Positions 1-11,769 of a stretch of 64,000 nt of DNA are shown here, in pieces. The notes beneath the pieces were generated by a model. That model saw only the letters and a list, made by a program, of their open reading frames with translations, had not been told where the DNA came from and did not search any database. A program made the translations under genes and the position numbers. Location of the stretch: NCBI GenBank assembly GCA_037501455.1, contig CM074855.1, positions 32,707,001 to 32,771,000 on the forward strand, written 5' to 3'. Source of the DNA: Lantana camara (lineage: Eukaryota > Streptophyta > Magnoliopsida > Lamiales > Verbenaceae). Numbering within the stretch: position 1 is the stretch's first letter; every line of letters starts with the position of its first letter.

Positions 1-181
1 ATCAATATGAACCCTACTTGCGTATTTATCTTTTCTTTTATGATTCATATGAATTGTATACTTGTTGAAATATGTGTTATGATCTTTGTTCAGAATTAAT
101 GGATGGATTTGATACTATACATGGGAGATATGAACTTGAGTGACTATGAAAGCTCCAAGAATGAATGAAATGATTGATTAT
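1..181 (+). repeat. 5' LTR of element C, segment 1
   Basis: This segment matches 31810-31990 of the 3' LTR essentially base for base. It stops at GATTGATTAT, where the Copia LTR begins (TGTTGGG at 182). About 1517 bp of LTR to the left lie outside the window. Confidence 0.9.
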
Positions 182-1440
182 TGTTGGGATTAGTGCCCTG
201 AAAATCCAATTATATTGTAAATATTTTTCGATTAATAAAACTGAAATTACAGAAAGTTATGAGTATTTTACAAATTTAATAATTAATGACGTGTGATGGT
301 ATTTTTATATGAAATGTGTTTCATAGGAAAAGACTTTAAATACCAGAAATCACGTGTCATTAAAGTTCTAGTCGGTATGATAAGAAAATGTTCTCATCGA
401 GACTATAATGTGTTATATAAGATGATTAGTCTTTAGTCATAGGGAAATGGAGTTTCCAATTATAACCATTGATGATTTTCAATGAGATTAGAAACATCGA
501 ACTGGACCAATGAGATTGCTCATTTTATACTGCTATCTAAAATGAACAAGATCTCGGAAGCATTAGACCCTTAATCCTGGCAGTGTTTCTACTTTAGGCA
601 TGTAGTGTTAATCACTGTGATGTACTCAGAAGTGAGGTCTCGGTAACGGGTGGCCAAAATACTTTGTACGTTCAGTGATTGCATGAAATGTGCTAAAGAG
701 AAATATTGATCGAGGAATCTGTAGTCTTGCTGGAAGGTTAAAGATATCCCTGAAATAGATTTACAAAAGTTCCATTAAAACTTTGGCCAAAGTACTTCGT
801 GTGTGCGTCACCGAAGTTGTATGTTGAATGTGTTTCACATACAGGGAATTTGGACTTAAGGCAAATCAAGAAATTTCAGATTGAAAGTAAAAAATAAATG
901 ATAGTAGTATTGATTTATTTTTCATGGATATCTATACAGAGGAGTAAAATGCAAAATTATTCTAGATCGAAAAAATCGTGAATAATTTAATTAATTTTAG
1001 AGTTCAACAATATTTATTTAGTGGAATTAAATATTGTTAAATGGTAATCAATTATTGTCATGGGATGATGATAGATTGACCCGTTTGGAGCTAAGATTAA
1101 TTAGTCCTGCAGGTCTCCCCGCAAGCCCCAACGAAGATCAAAAAGAAAATATTAAAAGAAGAGAGAGAAATGTTTTTTCAAAGAGTTTGAAAATAGCCAA
1201 GAAATTTATTTCGAGAACTTAAATTAAAATCCAACGAGTTGGAAATGCCCGAAATTTTATTTTGGAGAAAATAAAATTTTTCCAAAAAAAAAAAGCTGAC
1301 ATGGCATATACTGACGTGGCAGCTGAGGTGCGAAAGGAACGACCCAGATTGGTTCTCGCGCGGGTCAAGGAAACGGGTCAGCGGGCCGGGTCAAGACTTG
1401 ACCGACCCGGACACGTGGGCTAATGGTGATTCGTCACGTG
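182..1440 (+). repeat. Copia 5' LTR (degenerate; right limit uncertain)
   Basis: Close match to 20991-22190 of the Copia solo LTR, including the segment with TGCTAAAGAGAAATA and the run near 1290 followed by CTGACATGGC. Similarity fades at about 1430-1440. The U3 end, R and U5 seen in the solo LTR are not recognisable here, and no primer binding site was found before the gag region, so an internal deletion is likely. Positions 1441-1615 and 6165-6453 read as the leader. Confidence 0.7.
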
Positions 1441-1615
1441 GCACCGAGCCAGACCGCCACTCCCTTCGACGGGTATGTATTCACGGTATACAAGATTAGG
1501 CTTCTACGGATAGAATGAAATACGGGGAAAGTCAGCTCGACCACGCCTCCGTGGAGTGTCTGATCTACTCGTACGAATTTCTAGGTAATGGTATACGCTT
1601 GACTAAGTGATGTAT

Positions 1616-4600
1616 TGTAACACCCCGCATTTTCGGAGCAAGATACGATATCATTTTCGTACGATTAGAACGTTGTTTATTCAACCTTGCACGTATTTGA
1701 ATTGCTTCATTCACCTATTAATTGTTTATTTGACTCAATTGCATGCTTATGAAAATATGTGGACTTAATTGAAATAGGTGTTTAATACCTATTTGCTCTT
1801 TAATTTGAATTATGTGGGTTAAATTGTAATAACTGAACTTTGGGTGTCAATTTCTAATTATGAGAAATTCAATTTAAACTTAATTGGACACTACTCTAAA
1901 TCATGGGGGTACTTTTATAATTTCCTAATAGTTAATTGGACTTAAATGATCTTATTCGGAATTGGGGGACTCTATCGCTTTACCCAAACTTTTGAGGGGC
2001 TTGATTGTAAATCTGGAATAAAACCCCTTTTATCACACCGAAACCCTAGCCCCTTCTCATTCATTTCTTCTCCTTCCCGATTTGCTTTCTTCTCCAGCGG
2101 CGCAGCAGCCCTTTCTTCCTGGGTTTCTCTCACCACCGGCAATTTCGCCGTCGACAACCAATCACCGATCATCTCCTACGGCCATCACCTCATTTCAGCC
2201 TGTTAGCACCACCTTCACTCGCCAACAACAGCTCCTCCATCTCCGCCTTTCCGCCACCACTTTCGCTCGCCATAACTCCACCACCACCAGCGGGTCTATT
2301 CGCGACTCAGCCACCATCCTTGCTCCGCCGCCTCCTTCTTCCACCCCTCTTCTTCACCTCCGTCAGAGATAGAGCAGCGGGCGACGAAGCTGACCCTCCA
2401 CTACCACCAGCGCCGACAGCACATCCATCTGGCACAGATCCGGCCGCGACCTCACCTCCTCCACCATCATCTCGTCGCCTCTCCAACCGGCCAACCACCA
2501 GATTTAGAGCAGCGGGCACTTCCACCACCACCCGACATCACTGTCATCCGACGAGCGACCACCGCCACTGTCAAAGCTCAGATCCGACAAACCCCGCCTC
2601 CGCGGCTTTGACCAGCGCCACCATAGCGCTATTCTCTTCCCCCCCCCCCTCGTTTAGATCTGATTAGGGGCGAAGTCATCTCCGTCAAGGCTGCAACTTA
2701 AGCAACCACCATCATCTCAGCCAAGTATGACCACCATCGCCACCTCCTCCAGTCGCCATCACATGACCGTCGGCCAAGGGTTATCCCTGTAAGATCTATC
2801 CGCTACTCTCGTACTTCACACAAACCTGAACAGGGTCGAAAACCCCCCTCCTACCGTCAGATTTGCAGCGCCAAACATCACTTGAACTTCACGAATCCCT
2901 CTCTTTCGGTTTCTGAATTGTAGGCTTTCTTCCTTCCATCCTTCATTTAATAGTAATTTCGTTATTGTATAAATTATGTATGGGATAAAGATTTATATTT
3001 GTTCTTTTCCAGAACTGTGAATTGAGTTTTCGAATTTATATAGGTATATAGTTGTTATGAGAGAATTTGTGCTGTTAATGTGATGATTTTCGAAATACAT
3101 CTTGGTATAATTCATCACGGTTCATTTAGTGATGTGTGATGTCAATCTGCAACGGTATAACTCGTATGTGCATTTCTATGTTTGATATTTGAGATAAAAT
3201 CTTATTTGGTTAGACTCCAAGTTTGAATATATAATTAGGAATGAATTAATGATGATTATAACCCACGTGTGTGTTCACGATTAATTAAAATATATAACAT
3301 GTTAACTGGTAATTGTTAGAGTTAGTGTAACTGGGAACCTTGAAATGGTGATTGTATAATTGGCCGAATTTTAATTGGAAGCAGGATGATTAATTGGTTA
3401 AGACCTTTGATAATTAATGCTCGTACCGAATTGAATTGATATACCTTATTTGGTTCTACCTAACAAAGTGTTACATGTATTGCATGGTGTATATTATATT
3501 GTAATTGCCACTATGTAATTGAGCTTTTAATGGTTAGAGATAGTGTGTAAATTAGTAAATGGGAAAATAAGGAGTTAAATTTATTATGCTTGTATATATG
3601 TTAACCGCGAACTTTAGTTGTTGAAATTGAAAATGGTGCTATGGTTATTGAATTTTTGGTGATCGAGTATTGCATGCCAAACAGTAAGCTGGTGGTTGAA
3701 TGAAGTTTAGAAATGGTAAATTATAAAGTTAGGAAATTTGTTATGAACTAAATATACTAATTGATAATTGTGAATCTTGGTTAGTTGGTAATTGTTCCAC
3801 TAAGTGTTGGATAGTTTGTACTTGAGATGTATACATATCGTACCCTCGGGTTTGTGTATATAATCGTGTGATTAATGTTCATGCAAATCATGTACTCCTT
3901 TAACTGAAGACTCGTTTCTTGCGTGATATATGAATTGTGTTTGTCTAAGTATGAATTTATTCGATATAATATGACATTGATAAATTCTCATAATTACCAG
4001 GAAATCCCTTATTGTCTTCTATCATGCATTTATGCCTTGTATATAAAAGCGATGCGTATTTACTTATTAAGTGGGACATTTATTGTACACATGAACAAGT
4101 TCATAATATGTTTTAATATTTCCTATCACTTCACGCCATTCCATGAACATTGTCGTGCGTCTATGTGGTTCATGTCTGTGTCGTGTCTCATGAGTACTTG
4201 TGTTTCCTCTTCTGTCAGTGGTCTCCAGGATGGGGACAACGTGATCAAGTTTGCATCGTCTTCTCAGTTTCTGCGTCTTGTCGCTTCTCAGGTGAGGTTT
4301 AGGATTTTGTATAGTTATACGACCTATGGCCTTAATATGCTGATTTCAACCCTTGTATGCGAGTATATCTATTATAGATACGTATGTGTTGGATATGATA
4401 TGTTTATGACCTTGTGAATCAGATCTGTTTTAGAAAATTAGATATGAAAGCATATGTAAGCTGTTTTGAAAAGTTATGCTATAGAAACCAGTTTTTGAGG
4501 CATATATAAGCCAGTTTGGAAAACTAGTTATGTTATGATTATGTAGCGAGATTGCCATGAAAGTTGGTATATGTTATGTTCTGTTCTGTTATGGGGCCCA

Positions 4601-5611
4601 GGAGCTACGGGTAAGGAGCCCCCGGGACGGTTAGGGCCGTCGGGGATATACCTGTGCGTAGTCTCCATCTGTGTGAAAAGGATCTACCGGGACCCACCAG
4701 GAGGTTTGGTTGGGAAATGGAGTCCTGAGGGTATGAGTAGCAATCAGCACTCCCCTCGACTGTATGGATGGTTAGGGTCGGGCAACCCTACCATCACCCG
4801 GAGTTGAGGTTGGTATGTTATTTATGTTTTGTTATGATATGAGGAGTTGAGGTTGGAAGCTCGTACTCGCCGAGCATATGTTATGATCTGTTATGGGATT
4901 TATGAATCGGGATAGAGTCTTTCTGAAAATGGTTTCTAAACTTATATCTATATCTATTTTGGGTTGTTTTGAAATGTTCTGGTATGCAACACCTATCCCC
5001 GGTTCATGAATCCACCCTTTTGATATGTGCTGTGCTCTGTATATATATATTGTGGGTGTGCGTTAGCCCCCTCACTCAGTCAGTTGACTGACACCTCAAT
5101 TATCTTTTAGTTTGCAGGTTTCCTTTTGGCTTGAGCTAGGCGGAAGTGAGTCTCCTGAGTCACACTTGTCAGTCTAGTTGGTATTAGGATGCATTTGTCG
5201 CATACTTTATTTATGTTATGTATTTATGTTTCACACTTGAAGGTTATATTTATGTTCTACCTAGACTTAAACCCGTGTGGGGTTAGTAAGCTAGTATTTG
5301 GATGTTATTAGACATTGATGATACTTATGCTGTTTATTATGTTGGATTATGAATTGACATTCGGGATTAGGTATCTATGCTAGTTGAACCCGTCAATTAT
5401 TTGGTATGATGATTTAATCGCTTCCACTATCTATTGTTGTTGGTTTTAATTGCTTCCGCACTCTGAGTTTGTCGAGTTAGATCCGCCTAGCCTAGTGTGT
5501 GAGTTGGTCTCCCGTTCGCTATGATTCGGATTCGGGCATGGACTTTCCATTTCGTGACCGGGTCTGGGTCTTAGTGCGGGGGATGTGGCATCCTCTGTTT
5601 GGGGTGTTACA
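1616..5611 (+). mobile_element. Long LTR A (solo-LTR-like), 3996 bp
   Basis: Starts TGTAACACCCCGC and ends GGGGTGTTACA, giving the terminal inverted pair TGTAACACC / GGTGTTACA. No primer site or internal region follows. Modules shared with the other long LTRs are visible: an exon-like block at 4229-4291 ending CTCAG|GTGAGG, a CTCACTCAGTC...GACTGAC motif at 5071-5092, and AGCTAGGCGG near 5134. The C-rich stretch 2040-2900 gives overlapping open frames in several phases, best explained by composition. The left flank is TGTAT; the right flank is not, but TGTAT follows the adjacent TRIM at 6165. Confidence 0.75.
4229..4291 (+). other. Exon-like block in LTR A
   Basis: A 63-bp segment preceded by the acceptor-like GGTCTCCAG and followed by the donor-like CTCAG|GTGAGG. 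The next good acceptor, TATCTTTTAG, ends at 5110, about 18 bp after a CTGAC branch-point-like motif. The same layout recurs in LTRs C, D, E and F. Confidence 0.4.
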
Positions 5612-5613
5612 TC

Positions 5614-5797
5614 TGTCACACCCCGGGTCCACGGGCCCGTTGGACGCGAGCACAAGTCTCCAAGCCCATTGAGTATAACCTGAAATTGGGCCTAAACCAC
5701 TGCCCAAAAGGGATATCCATTTGTTGTACTTGGACTCTTTAACTTATAAACTGGACTTAACTCTCATACTTTTCCGATGTGGGACAGGGGTATCACA
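5614..5797 (-). repeat. TRIM 3' LTR
   Basis: A 184-bp repeat that reads TGTGATACCCC on the minus strand. It contains a U-snRNA-like upstream element and TATA box, annotated separately. Confidence 0.9.
5744..5785 (-). promoter_or_regulatory. U-snRNA-type promoter motif (USE plus TATA) in TRIM LTR
   Basis: On the minus strand GTCCCACATCG (5785-5775) matches the plant U-snRNA upstream sequence element consensus RTCCCACATCG. After 25 nt a TATA-like TTATAA follows (5749-5744). In plant snRNA genes a USE-TATA spacing near 25 nt is typical of Pol III (U6) promoters, and about ten more of Pol II (U2). Both LTR copies keep motif and spacing. Function is inferred only. Confidence 0.55.
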
Positions 5798-5966
5798 ATC
5801 ACCCCTCCTTCAGAATCGCGACGTCCTCGTCGCGGCATGACATATAGCCCATGACCGACTCGTCTGCGTTGGGACTCTAGAGGTGGCTCCTACGGGCTCA
5901 AGAGGTGGCTCCCACACATGTAGCACTTTGCCCCGTATAGCACTTAGCTCCTGCGGCTGACGAGCG

Positions 5967-5978
5967 GCTCTGATACCA
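5967..5978 (-). other. TRIM primer binding site (tRNA-iMet)
   Basis: Reads TGGTATCAGAGC on the minus strand, complementary to the 3' end of initiator tRNA-Met, two bases from the 5' LTR (5981-6164). Confidence 0.85.
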
Positions 5979-5980
5979 TC

Positions 5981-6164
5981 TGTCATGCCCCGGGTCCACG
6001 GGCCCGTTGGACGCCAGCACAAGTCTCCAAGCCCGCTGAGTATAACCTGAAATTGGGCCTAAACCACTGCCCAAAAGGGATATCCATTTGTTATACTTGG
6101 ACTCTTTAACTTATAAACTGGACTTAACTCTCATACTTTCCCGATGTGGGACAGGGGTATCACA
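5981..6164 (-). repeat. TRIM 5' LTR
   Basis: A 184-bp copy with the same USE (6152-6142) and TATA (6116-6111) at 25-nt spacing. It is followed on the plus strand by TGTAT, which also flanks the left end of LTR A at 1611-1615. Confidence 0.9.
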
Positions 6165-6453
6165 TGTATTAACCTCCCTTCGGAGCTATGTTACATTCAC
6201 TTAGAGGCCAAAGGTTAACGTGGTGGATTAACATAGTTTGGTAAGAGTTACCTAGATGGCAAGTTAATTAAGATTAATTCTTGCTTTTCTAAGCAGTTTT
6301 CGACTCCGCTTCCGGGGAGTCAACTGCGGTTGGATAAGTCGCCATTGTTTAAACCAAAAATGCTTACGTGGATTTCATTTATTGGTTAGACGCAAAAGAA
6401 GTAAAATACAGAATCATAACTTGCATCTTTTAAAATATTTCAGTTTTAAAGCA

Positions 6454-8930
6454 ATAACGACCGCTAGCCTGCTTCAATCAATCCTAAAGGAAAATAGGCT
6501 TGAAGGGTCTAACTATGCTGACTGGAAGATGAATCTTGACATTGTGTTCCGGGGGTACCGGAAACTACAGCCAATCAGGATATGAGAAATGTTTATGCCA
6601 ATTGGATCAAGTCCAATGATTTGGCTAGGTCTTATATCCTGGCATCTGTCTCCAATGTTCTCAAGCATCAAATGCATGAGATGCCAACTTCTAGGAACAT
6701 GATGGATCATCTCCATCAAATGTTTGGAGGACAGAATCGAGCCAAGAGGCTCGAATTGATGCGAAGGCTGTTAGTTACCAAGATGTCTGAGGGATCACAC
6801 GTTCAGGATCATATTATGAACATGATAGCTTGCCTGAATGAAATTGAAAGCCTTGGTGGTAAATTTGTTGATCTCAGCAAACAGGATATGATCCTATGCT
6901 CTCTGCCAAAGTCGTTCGACACATTCAGGCAAAATTATTCTATGAACAAATTGGATTTTTCTCTGCCTGAATTGATGAACGAACTTAAAGTGGCAGAGGG
7001 AGTGATGAAAGCTAAGGGAACTGTTCTCCTGGCACAGGCATCAACTTCCACTGCTGCAAAAGCCATTAAGTGGAAAAAGGGAAAGAGAAAGGTTCTCAAT
7101 CCCAAGAAAAAGGTTCAGAAGAAGAAAGCCAAACCCAGCAAAGGAAAATGTTTCCACTGCGGAGAGAATGAGCACTGGAAGAGGAATTATCCAAAATACT
7201 TAGCAAGTCTTCCTGCTAAGCCATCTGGACAAGGTATATCGATATCTTGTTTAATAGAATTATGTTTAGTTGGAAGTCCACCAGATTCCTGGTGTGTGGA
7301 CTCGGGTTCAACTAATCATATTTGCAATTCGTTGCAGGGGTTCAAGCTAACCAGAAAGCTTGAAGATGCCGAGATGCAGCTACTGCTCGGGGATAATACA
7401 AGTATATCTGTATTAGTAGTAGGGACTGTAAATTTGTATTTTGGTGATAGGGTTTTGGTACTGAAAGACATTCTGTATATACCTTGTGTTCGCAGAAATC
7501 TGATTTCTGTGAGTTGTTTAATAAATAATGGTTTCAATGTTTGTTTTGAACAAAATTTTACCATTAAGCAAAACGAAAGGTTTATTTGCTCTGGCATGAT
7601 AAAAGATGGTCTTTTCTTGTTATACCCCGATAAAAACCCTAATTCCGAACTTAACACTACTACGCTTGACTTACCATCCAAAAGAAAAACTCCTATGCCT
7701 AATGAGGCGTACAAGTGGCGTTTACGTCTTGGTCATATTAATCCAAAAAGGATCCAAAGACTAATTTCAGACGAATTGTTGAGTCCCTTGGACTTAACAG
7801 AACTACCAGTCTGTGAATCCTGCTCGGAAGGTAAGATGACCAAGAGATCTTTTAAATCTAAAGGTAATCGAGCCACATAATTGCTTGAGTTAATTCATAC
7901 GGATGTGTGTGGTCCTATGAGTATTCAAGCAAGAGGAGGTTTTGAGTATTTTATCACTTTTACGGATGATTACTCCAGATACGGATACGTTTATTTGATG
8001 AGATATAAGTCTGAATCTTTTGAAAAGTTCAAAGAATTCAAAGCTGAAGTTGAAAATCAAACCGGAAAACGTATCAAAGCCCTTCGATCAGATCGTGGTG
8101 GTGAGTATCTGTCTATAGAGTTTCTAGAATTTCTCACTGCAAATGGGATTAAATCCCAATTATCTGCGCCAGGTACACCCCAGCAAAACGGTGTTGCAGA
8201 AAAGGAGAAATAGAACTCTGATGGAAATGGTAAGATCTATGATGAGTCATGCTACCCTACCAAGTTCATTTTGGGGCTTTGCACTCGAAACGGCAGCACA
8301 CATATTAAACCTTGTTCCATCCAAGTCAGTTCCTAAAACACCAATGGAACTGTGGCGAGGGCGAAAGCCCAGTGTCTCCTATCTTCGGATATGGGGAACC
8401 CCAGCTCATGTGTTAAGGAAGGATCCTGACAAGTTGGAATCAAGAACAGAGGTTTGCTTGTTCATAGGTTATCCTAAAGGAACAAGAGGTGGTATATTTT
8501 ACGATCCAAGAGATCACAAAGTGTTTGTGAGCACTAATGCTAAATATCTTGAAGATGATTTCATAAATGACCACAAGGGTAGAAGCAAAATTGTGTTAGA
8601 AGAAATGACAACATCAGATTCTGAATTCCAAGAACCCGTGGTAACTGAAAATGTGTTAGATACATATGATGTACCAGAAACAACATATGATGTAGGGACG
8701 AGTACACAACAGCCTCGTCGTAGTGGGAGGATTGTCAGGGCACCTGATAGATACCTAGGATTAACCCAAGTGGTTGAATCTGAAGTATCTGATCCTGTCA
8801 CATATGATGAAGCTATAAGGATATAGACGCTGACCGTTGGGTCAAAGTCATGGAATCTGAATTAGATTCAATGTATTCCAATAAAGTCTGGAAACTTGTA
8901 GAGGCGTCTGAAGGCATTAAACCTATTGTA
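6454..8930 (+). pseudogene. Copia gag-pol remnant (gag, zinc knuckle, protease, integrase; RT missing)
   Basis: Domains in order: a gag start at 6454, where the expected ATG is ATA (reading ITTASLLQSILKENRLEG); a UBN2-type gag region; a zinc knuckle CFHCGENEHWKRNY at about 7150 in which the last Cys is Tyr; a protease with WCVDSGSTNH at about 7290; a GAG-pre-integrase region (WRLRLGHIN, about 7715); and an integrase core with HTDVCGP, RSDRGGEY and NGVAEK. Breaks: an apparent deletion with frame change near 6560-6585, an in-frame TAA at 7878-7880, a frameshift near 8200 inside the integrase, and another at about 8820. The reading continues as DADRWVKVMESELDSMYSNK and ends at 8930, just inside the RT domain. 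The element cannot be autonomous. Confidence 0.92.
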
Positions 8931-9174
8931 TCTCCATGTCATGACTTACTCTCTTATGCATATCATAAGACATTCATTGCATTGCCGTGCGTCATATATG
9001 GTTCCTTTGGAGTCTTGAGTCTCACATATGCACCATGTCGTTTCTTATACAGTTTTCTCCAGGGCGGAGATGTCGGGTTCATAGGATACCTCAAGTCTTT
9101 CTTTCTTTTGGTATTGTCGGTAAGGCGTAACAGGTGGGTTTCTCTTCTAATAGTTATGACAACCCAATATATCT
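8931..9174 (+). repeat. 5' LTR of element C, segment 2
   Basis: Aligns to 32004-32247 of the 3' LTR. It ends in TATCT, the left target duplication of solo LTR B (TATCC in the unoccupied copy at 32243-32247). It carries the C-family exon-like block at 9063-9119. Confidence 0.9.
9063..9119 (+). other. Exon-like block in 5' LTR of C
   Basis: A 57-bp segment between the acceptor-like TTTTCTCCAG and the donor-like TTGTCG|GTAAGG. It is the same block as 32136-32192 in the 3' LTR. Confidence 0.4.
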
Positions 9175-11769
9175 TGTAATGCCCCGTTTTTCATATATGC
9201 AATATGTGATAATTTATAAACATTGCATAACCCTAGATGCATTATATTTTTTTATGAACTTATATGAAATAATTGTTAGCGTGAGAAATTACGTGAATTA
9301 TTTGACGAATGTGACTTAATTATCTAATTGCCCTTAAGTGATCATTTCTTGAATTGGTGAACTTAATTGCCTATAACTCTTTGGATTTAATTGAACACAT
9401 TCCATGAACTAGAACTTCTTTGCATTAACTTAAATAGCTTAGGAACTTAAGTGTAAATTGTGCCTTGTCATCCCATTTCTTGGAAGACTTTTGATAAATA
9501 TCTAATGTATCTTAATTTATCTCATTTTCATTCATCATTTTCATAAAAATCTCACACACTCACACACACCATATCACGATTGAAACACCATGGAAAAGAA
9601 GGAGAAGATTTCATCATCCCAAGTTAATTCCAAGGAGGAAATTGCATGAGTTGAGGCATCATCATCATCTCCATAGTTTCTTTCATCTTTCCATCCATTC
9701 TTTCAAGGTATATGTATGAACCTCTTGAGCATATATGAAGTAGGGTTTGATGAATTTGATGTAATTCCTTGTTTGTTTGAGATTATAAGCATGAGTAGGA
9801 TCTTTAGACTTCAAAGCTTGCATGAATTTTTGTATAAAATGAGAGTTGGAAGCATGTATGTATATTTGGGGTTTTATGGATAAATTCTTGAAGAGTTGAG
9901 GCATATCTCATGGTTTGATTGATGTGTAAATGAAGTATAATGTGTAATTGGTGTGTTAGAGTAATAGTTATGGATTGGAGTTGTTTGTGTTGTTGGTTTT
10001 TATGGTTTTTGGTTCAAAATCCCCTGTTTTTCCCTTGTTTTGCTGCTGCAGCGTAACGGGTCGCGACCGCGACTGAAAATAGAACAAAATCAGTCGCGCC
10101 CGCGACCCCATTTTAGCCAAGTTTCGACATTTTGAAAATTGGAGGAAAATTCGGCCAAAAATACGCGACCATTTTGTGAAGCGCGCCCGCGACCCCACCA
10201 AAATCTGCATTTTTGTCCAACTTCGGACCTACGCCATTTTCACCTCGCTTTGAACTAGAAAACGTGCCATATACCGTTGGAAAGTTCTTTGTATCTAGTT
10301 GCACACCCAATAAACAAAACTCAATTCTAAGTTCTAGAACTCAAGTTATTCCGGGTTTTCTACAGGGTGTGCATTTCCCAAAATTGTCAAGTTTTCCTAA
10401 ACTTCACCAAAACCTTTTATATTGCATTCTCTTCATTTTCTTGGCCCCGTATATGAATTATATGATATATATACTTGTTTTATTGATGATTATGCTCCTA
10501 CTTGACATTCCTTAATTATTATTGCATGACATATTGATCATGACTTTGCCGTGCGTCTTAAATGGTTCATGCGAGTCGTGTCTCACGAACACTTGTCTCT
10601 TTTTACACTGATTGTCTTTTCGTTGACGAGGAGCAAGCTCCATAGTTTTATCCTTGTTAATTGTCGACACAGGTAAGGTTTAATTACTAGATATATAGAA
10701 CCCGTACAACTCCTACGTGATGCTTTCGGCCAAAATATAAACATAGATCTATATATATCTTTCTCAAAACCTTATGGATTGCAAATGGTTTTCGTGACAT
10801 TGAACTTATCATGATTGATAGTGTTTTGGTGAGTAAAGCATGTTCACGTTGGGCCCGAGGGTAGTGTATTGAGCCAATTGGAGAGGCAAGGGCTGACGGA
10901 CAACTCTTGCACCACCCTCACTCTTTTGGGATCAACTCTAAATCCACCAGGAGGTTTGGTGGAGGAAGAAATCCCGTACGTAGGAGTCATGCTCCTAACG
11001 TACATAGTGCATGGATGGTTGGGTCTTACAAACCCACCATCACCGGAGGGAAAAGGGTTCATGAAACTGCTAATTGTACACTGTAATCACTTGCATGATA
11101 ATTATTGAATTGAAACCTAATTCTTGATTGTTCACTAATGGTGTAAGGTTGGAGAATTGCCCTCACTCACCAGGCCACGGAATGAATTGATAATGACTGT
11201 AATGTTAAATGGATTTAGTTGTAATCTCGGGCGGGATCTATTTTATTATTGAACGTATATTGTTTCCTTTATTAAAACCCTACCCGAGATTATAACTTGC
11301 ATGTTAATTGCGCTAATATTTATTTATAAACCCCTCACTCAGTCGTTGGTAGACTGACACCTCAACATTTTCAGGTCTGCGGGTTGCATGCTAGGCGGCA
11401 TCGAGTCAGGTCTTTTGTTCTTTGGGTCTAGCACTTCTTCCTCATTTTCTTGTACATTAATGATGCATATATAGATTGTTACTACTCTTGGTATCTATGT
11501 ATTAACTCTGACTTATTTTGATATCTTTGGGGAATTGGATTTATGTAAATGTTTGGAAAGATTATGTTGATGAAGTGAATGTAACTTATGCTTCCGTTTC
11601 GTTATTTATGCATGTTGGTATTAAATGAGGGTTAGTCCCACCTGGTTAGAGATTTATTTTCTTTTGTCACCCGTTCGCTATAGTTTTAGTTCATGTACAG
11701 ATTATCCATTTCGTATGTGGACTGAGCTATAGTGCGGGGGTGTGGCATCTCGGTGTTTCGGGTGCTACA
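9175..11769 (+). mobile_element. Solo LTR B (2595 bp) inserted in the 5' LTR of C
   Basis: Starts TGTAATGCCCCG and ends GGGTGCTACA. The flanks are TATCT (9170-9174) and TATCC (11770-11774), and the unoccupied site is present once in the 3' LTR of C at 32243-32247, which confirms both borders. Shared modules include a donor-like TTCAAG|GTATAT at 9707, a dyad array at 10060-10194, a donor-like CACAG|GTAAGG at 10672, the CTCACTCAGTC...GACTGAC motif at 11334-11358 and ATGCTAGGCGG near 11390. It resembles LTRs D and E more than C or F. The acceptor expected before its second exon-like block is not intact. Confidence 0.92.
10060..10194 (+). repeat. Dyad-motif array in LTR B
   Basis: GTCGCGACCGCGAC (10060-10073) and GTCGCGCCCGCGAC (10093-10106) have GTCGCG/CGCGAC arms. 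Partial copies follow at about 10164 and 10181-10194. It sits at the same relative place as unrelated dyads in LTRs C, E and F. Confidence 0.5.

Larger units (their letters stand above)
5614..6164 (-). mobile_element. TRIM retrotransposon (551 bp)
   Basis: Two 184-bp direct repeats (5614-5797 and 5981-6164) with TGT...ACA ends flank a 183-bp internal region. On the minus strand a tRNA-iMet primer site (TGGTATCAGAGC, 5978-5967) lies two bases inside the 5' LTR. A purine-rich GGAGGGGTGAT precedes the 3' LTR. There is no coding capacity, as expected of terminal-repeat retrotransposons in miniature. The two repeats differ at roughly six positions, so the insertion is not recent. Confidence 0.9.
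182..8930 (+). mobile_element. 3'-truncated Copia element inside the 5' LTR of C
   Basis: The element starts TGTTGGGATTA, as does the related solo LTR at 20991. It continues through an LTR-like part, a leader (interrupted by 1616-6164) and a gag-pol remnant, and stops abruptly at the start of the reverse transcriptase region. The sequence then returns to the host LTR at 8931. Compared with the intact host LTR, 13 bp (31991-32003) are missing at the right junction and no second LTR or target duplication is present. The RT, RNase H and right LTR were therefore lost by a deletion that also removed a little host LTR. Confidence 0.85.

Noticed and set aside
1946..2667. Overlapping open frames, up to 115 codons, in a C-rich stretch
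   Set aside because: They lie inside LTR A, occur in three phases and on both strands, and are proline/serine/threonine low-complexity; explained by base composition.
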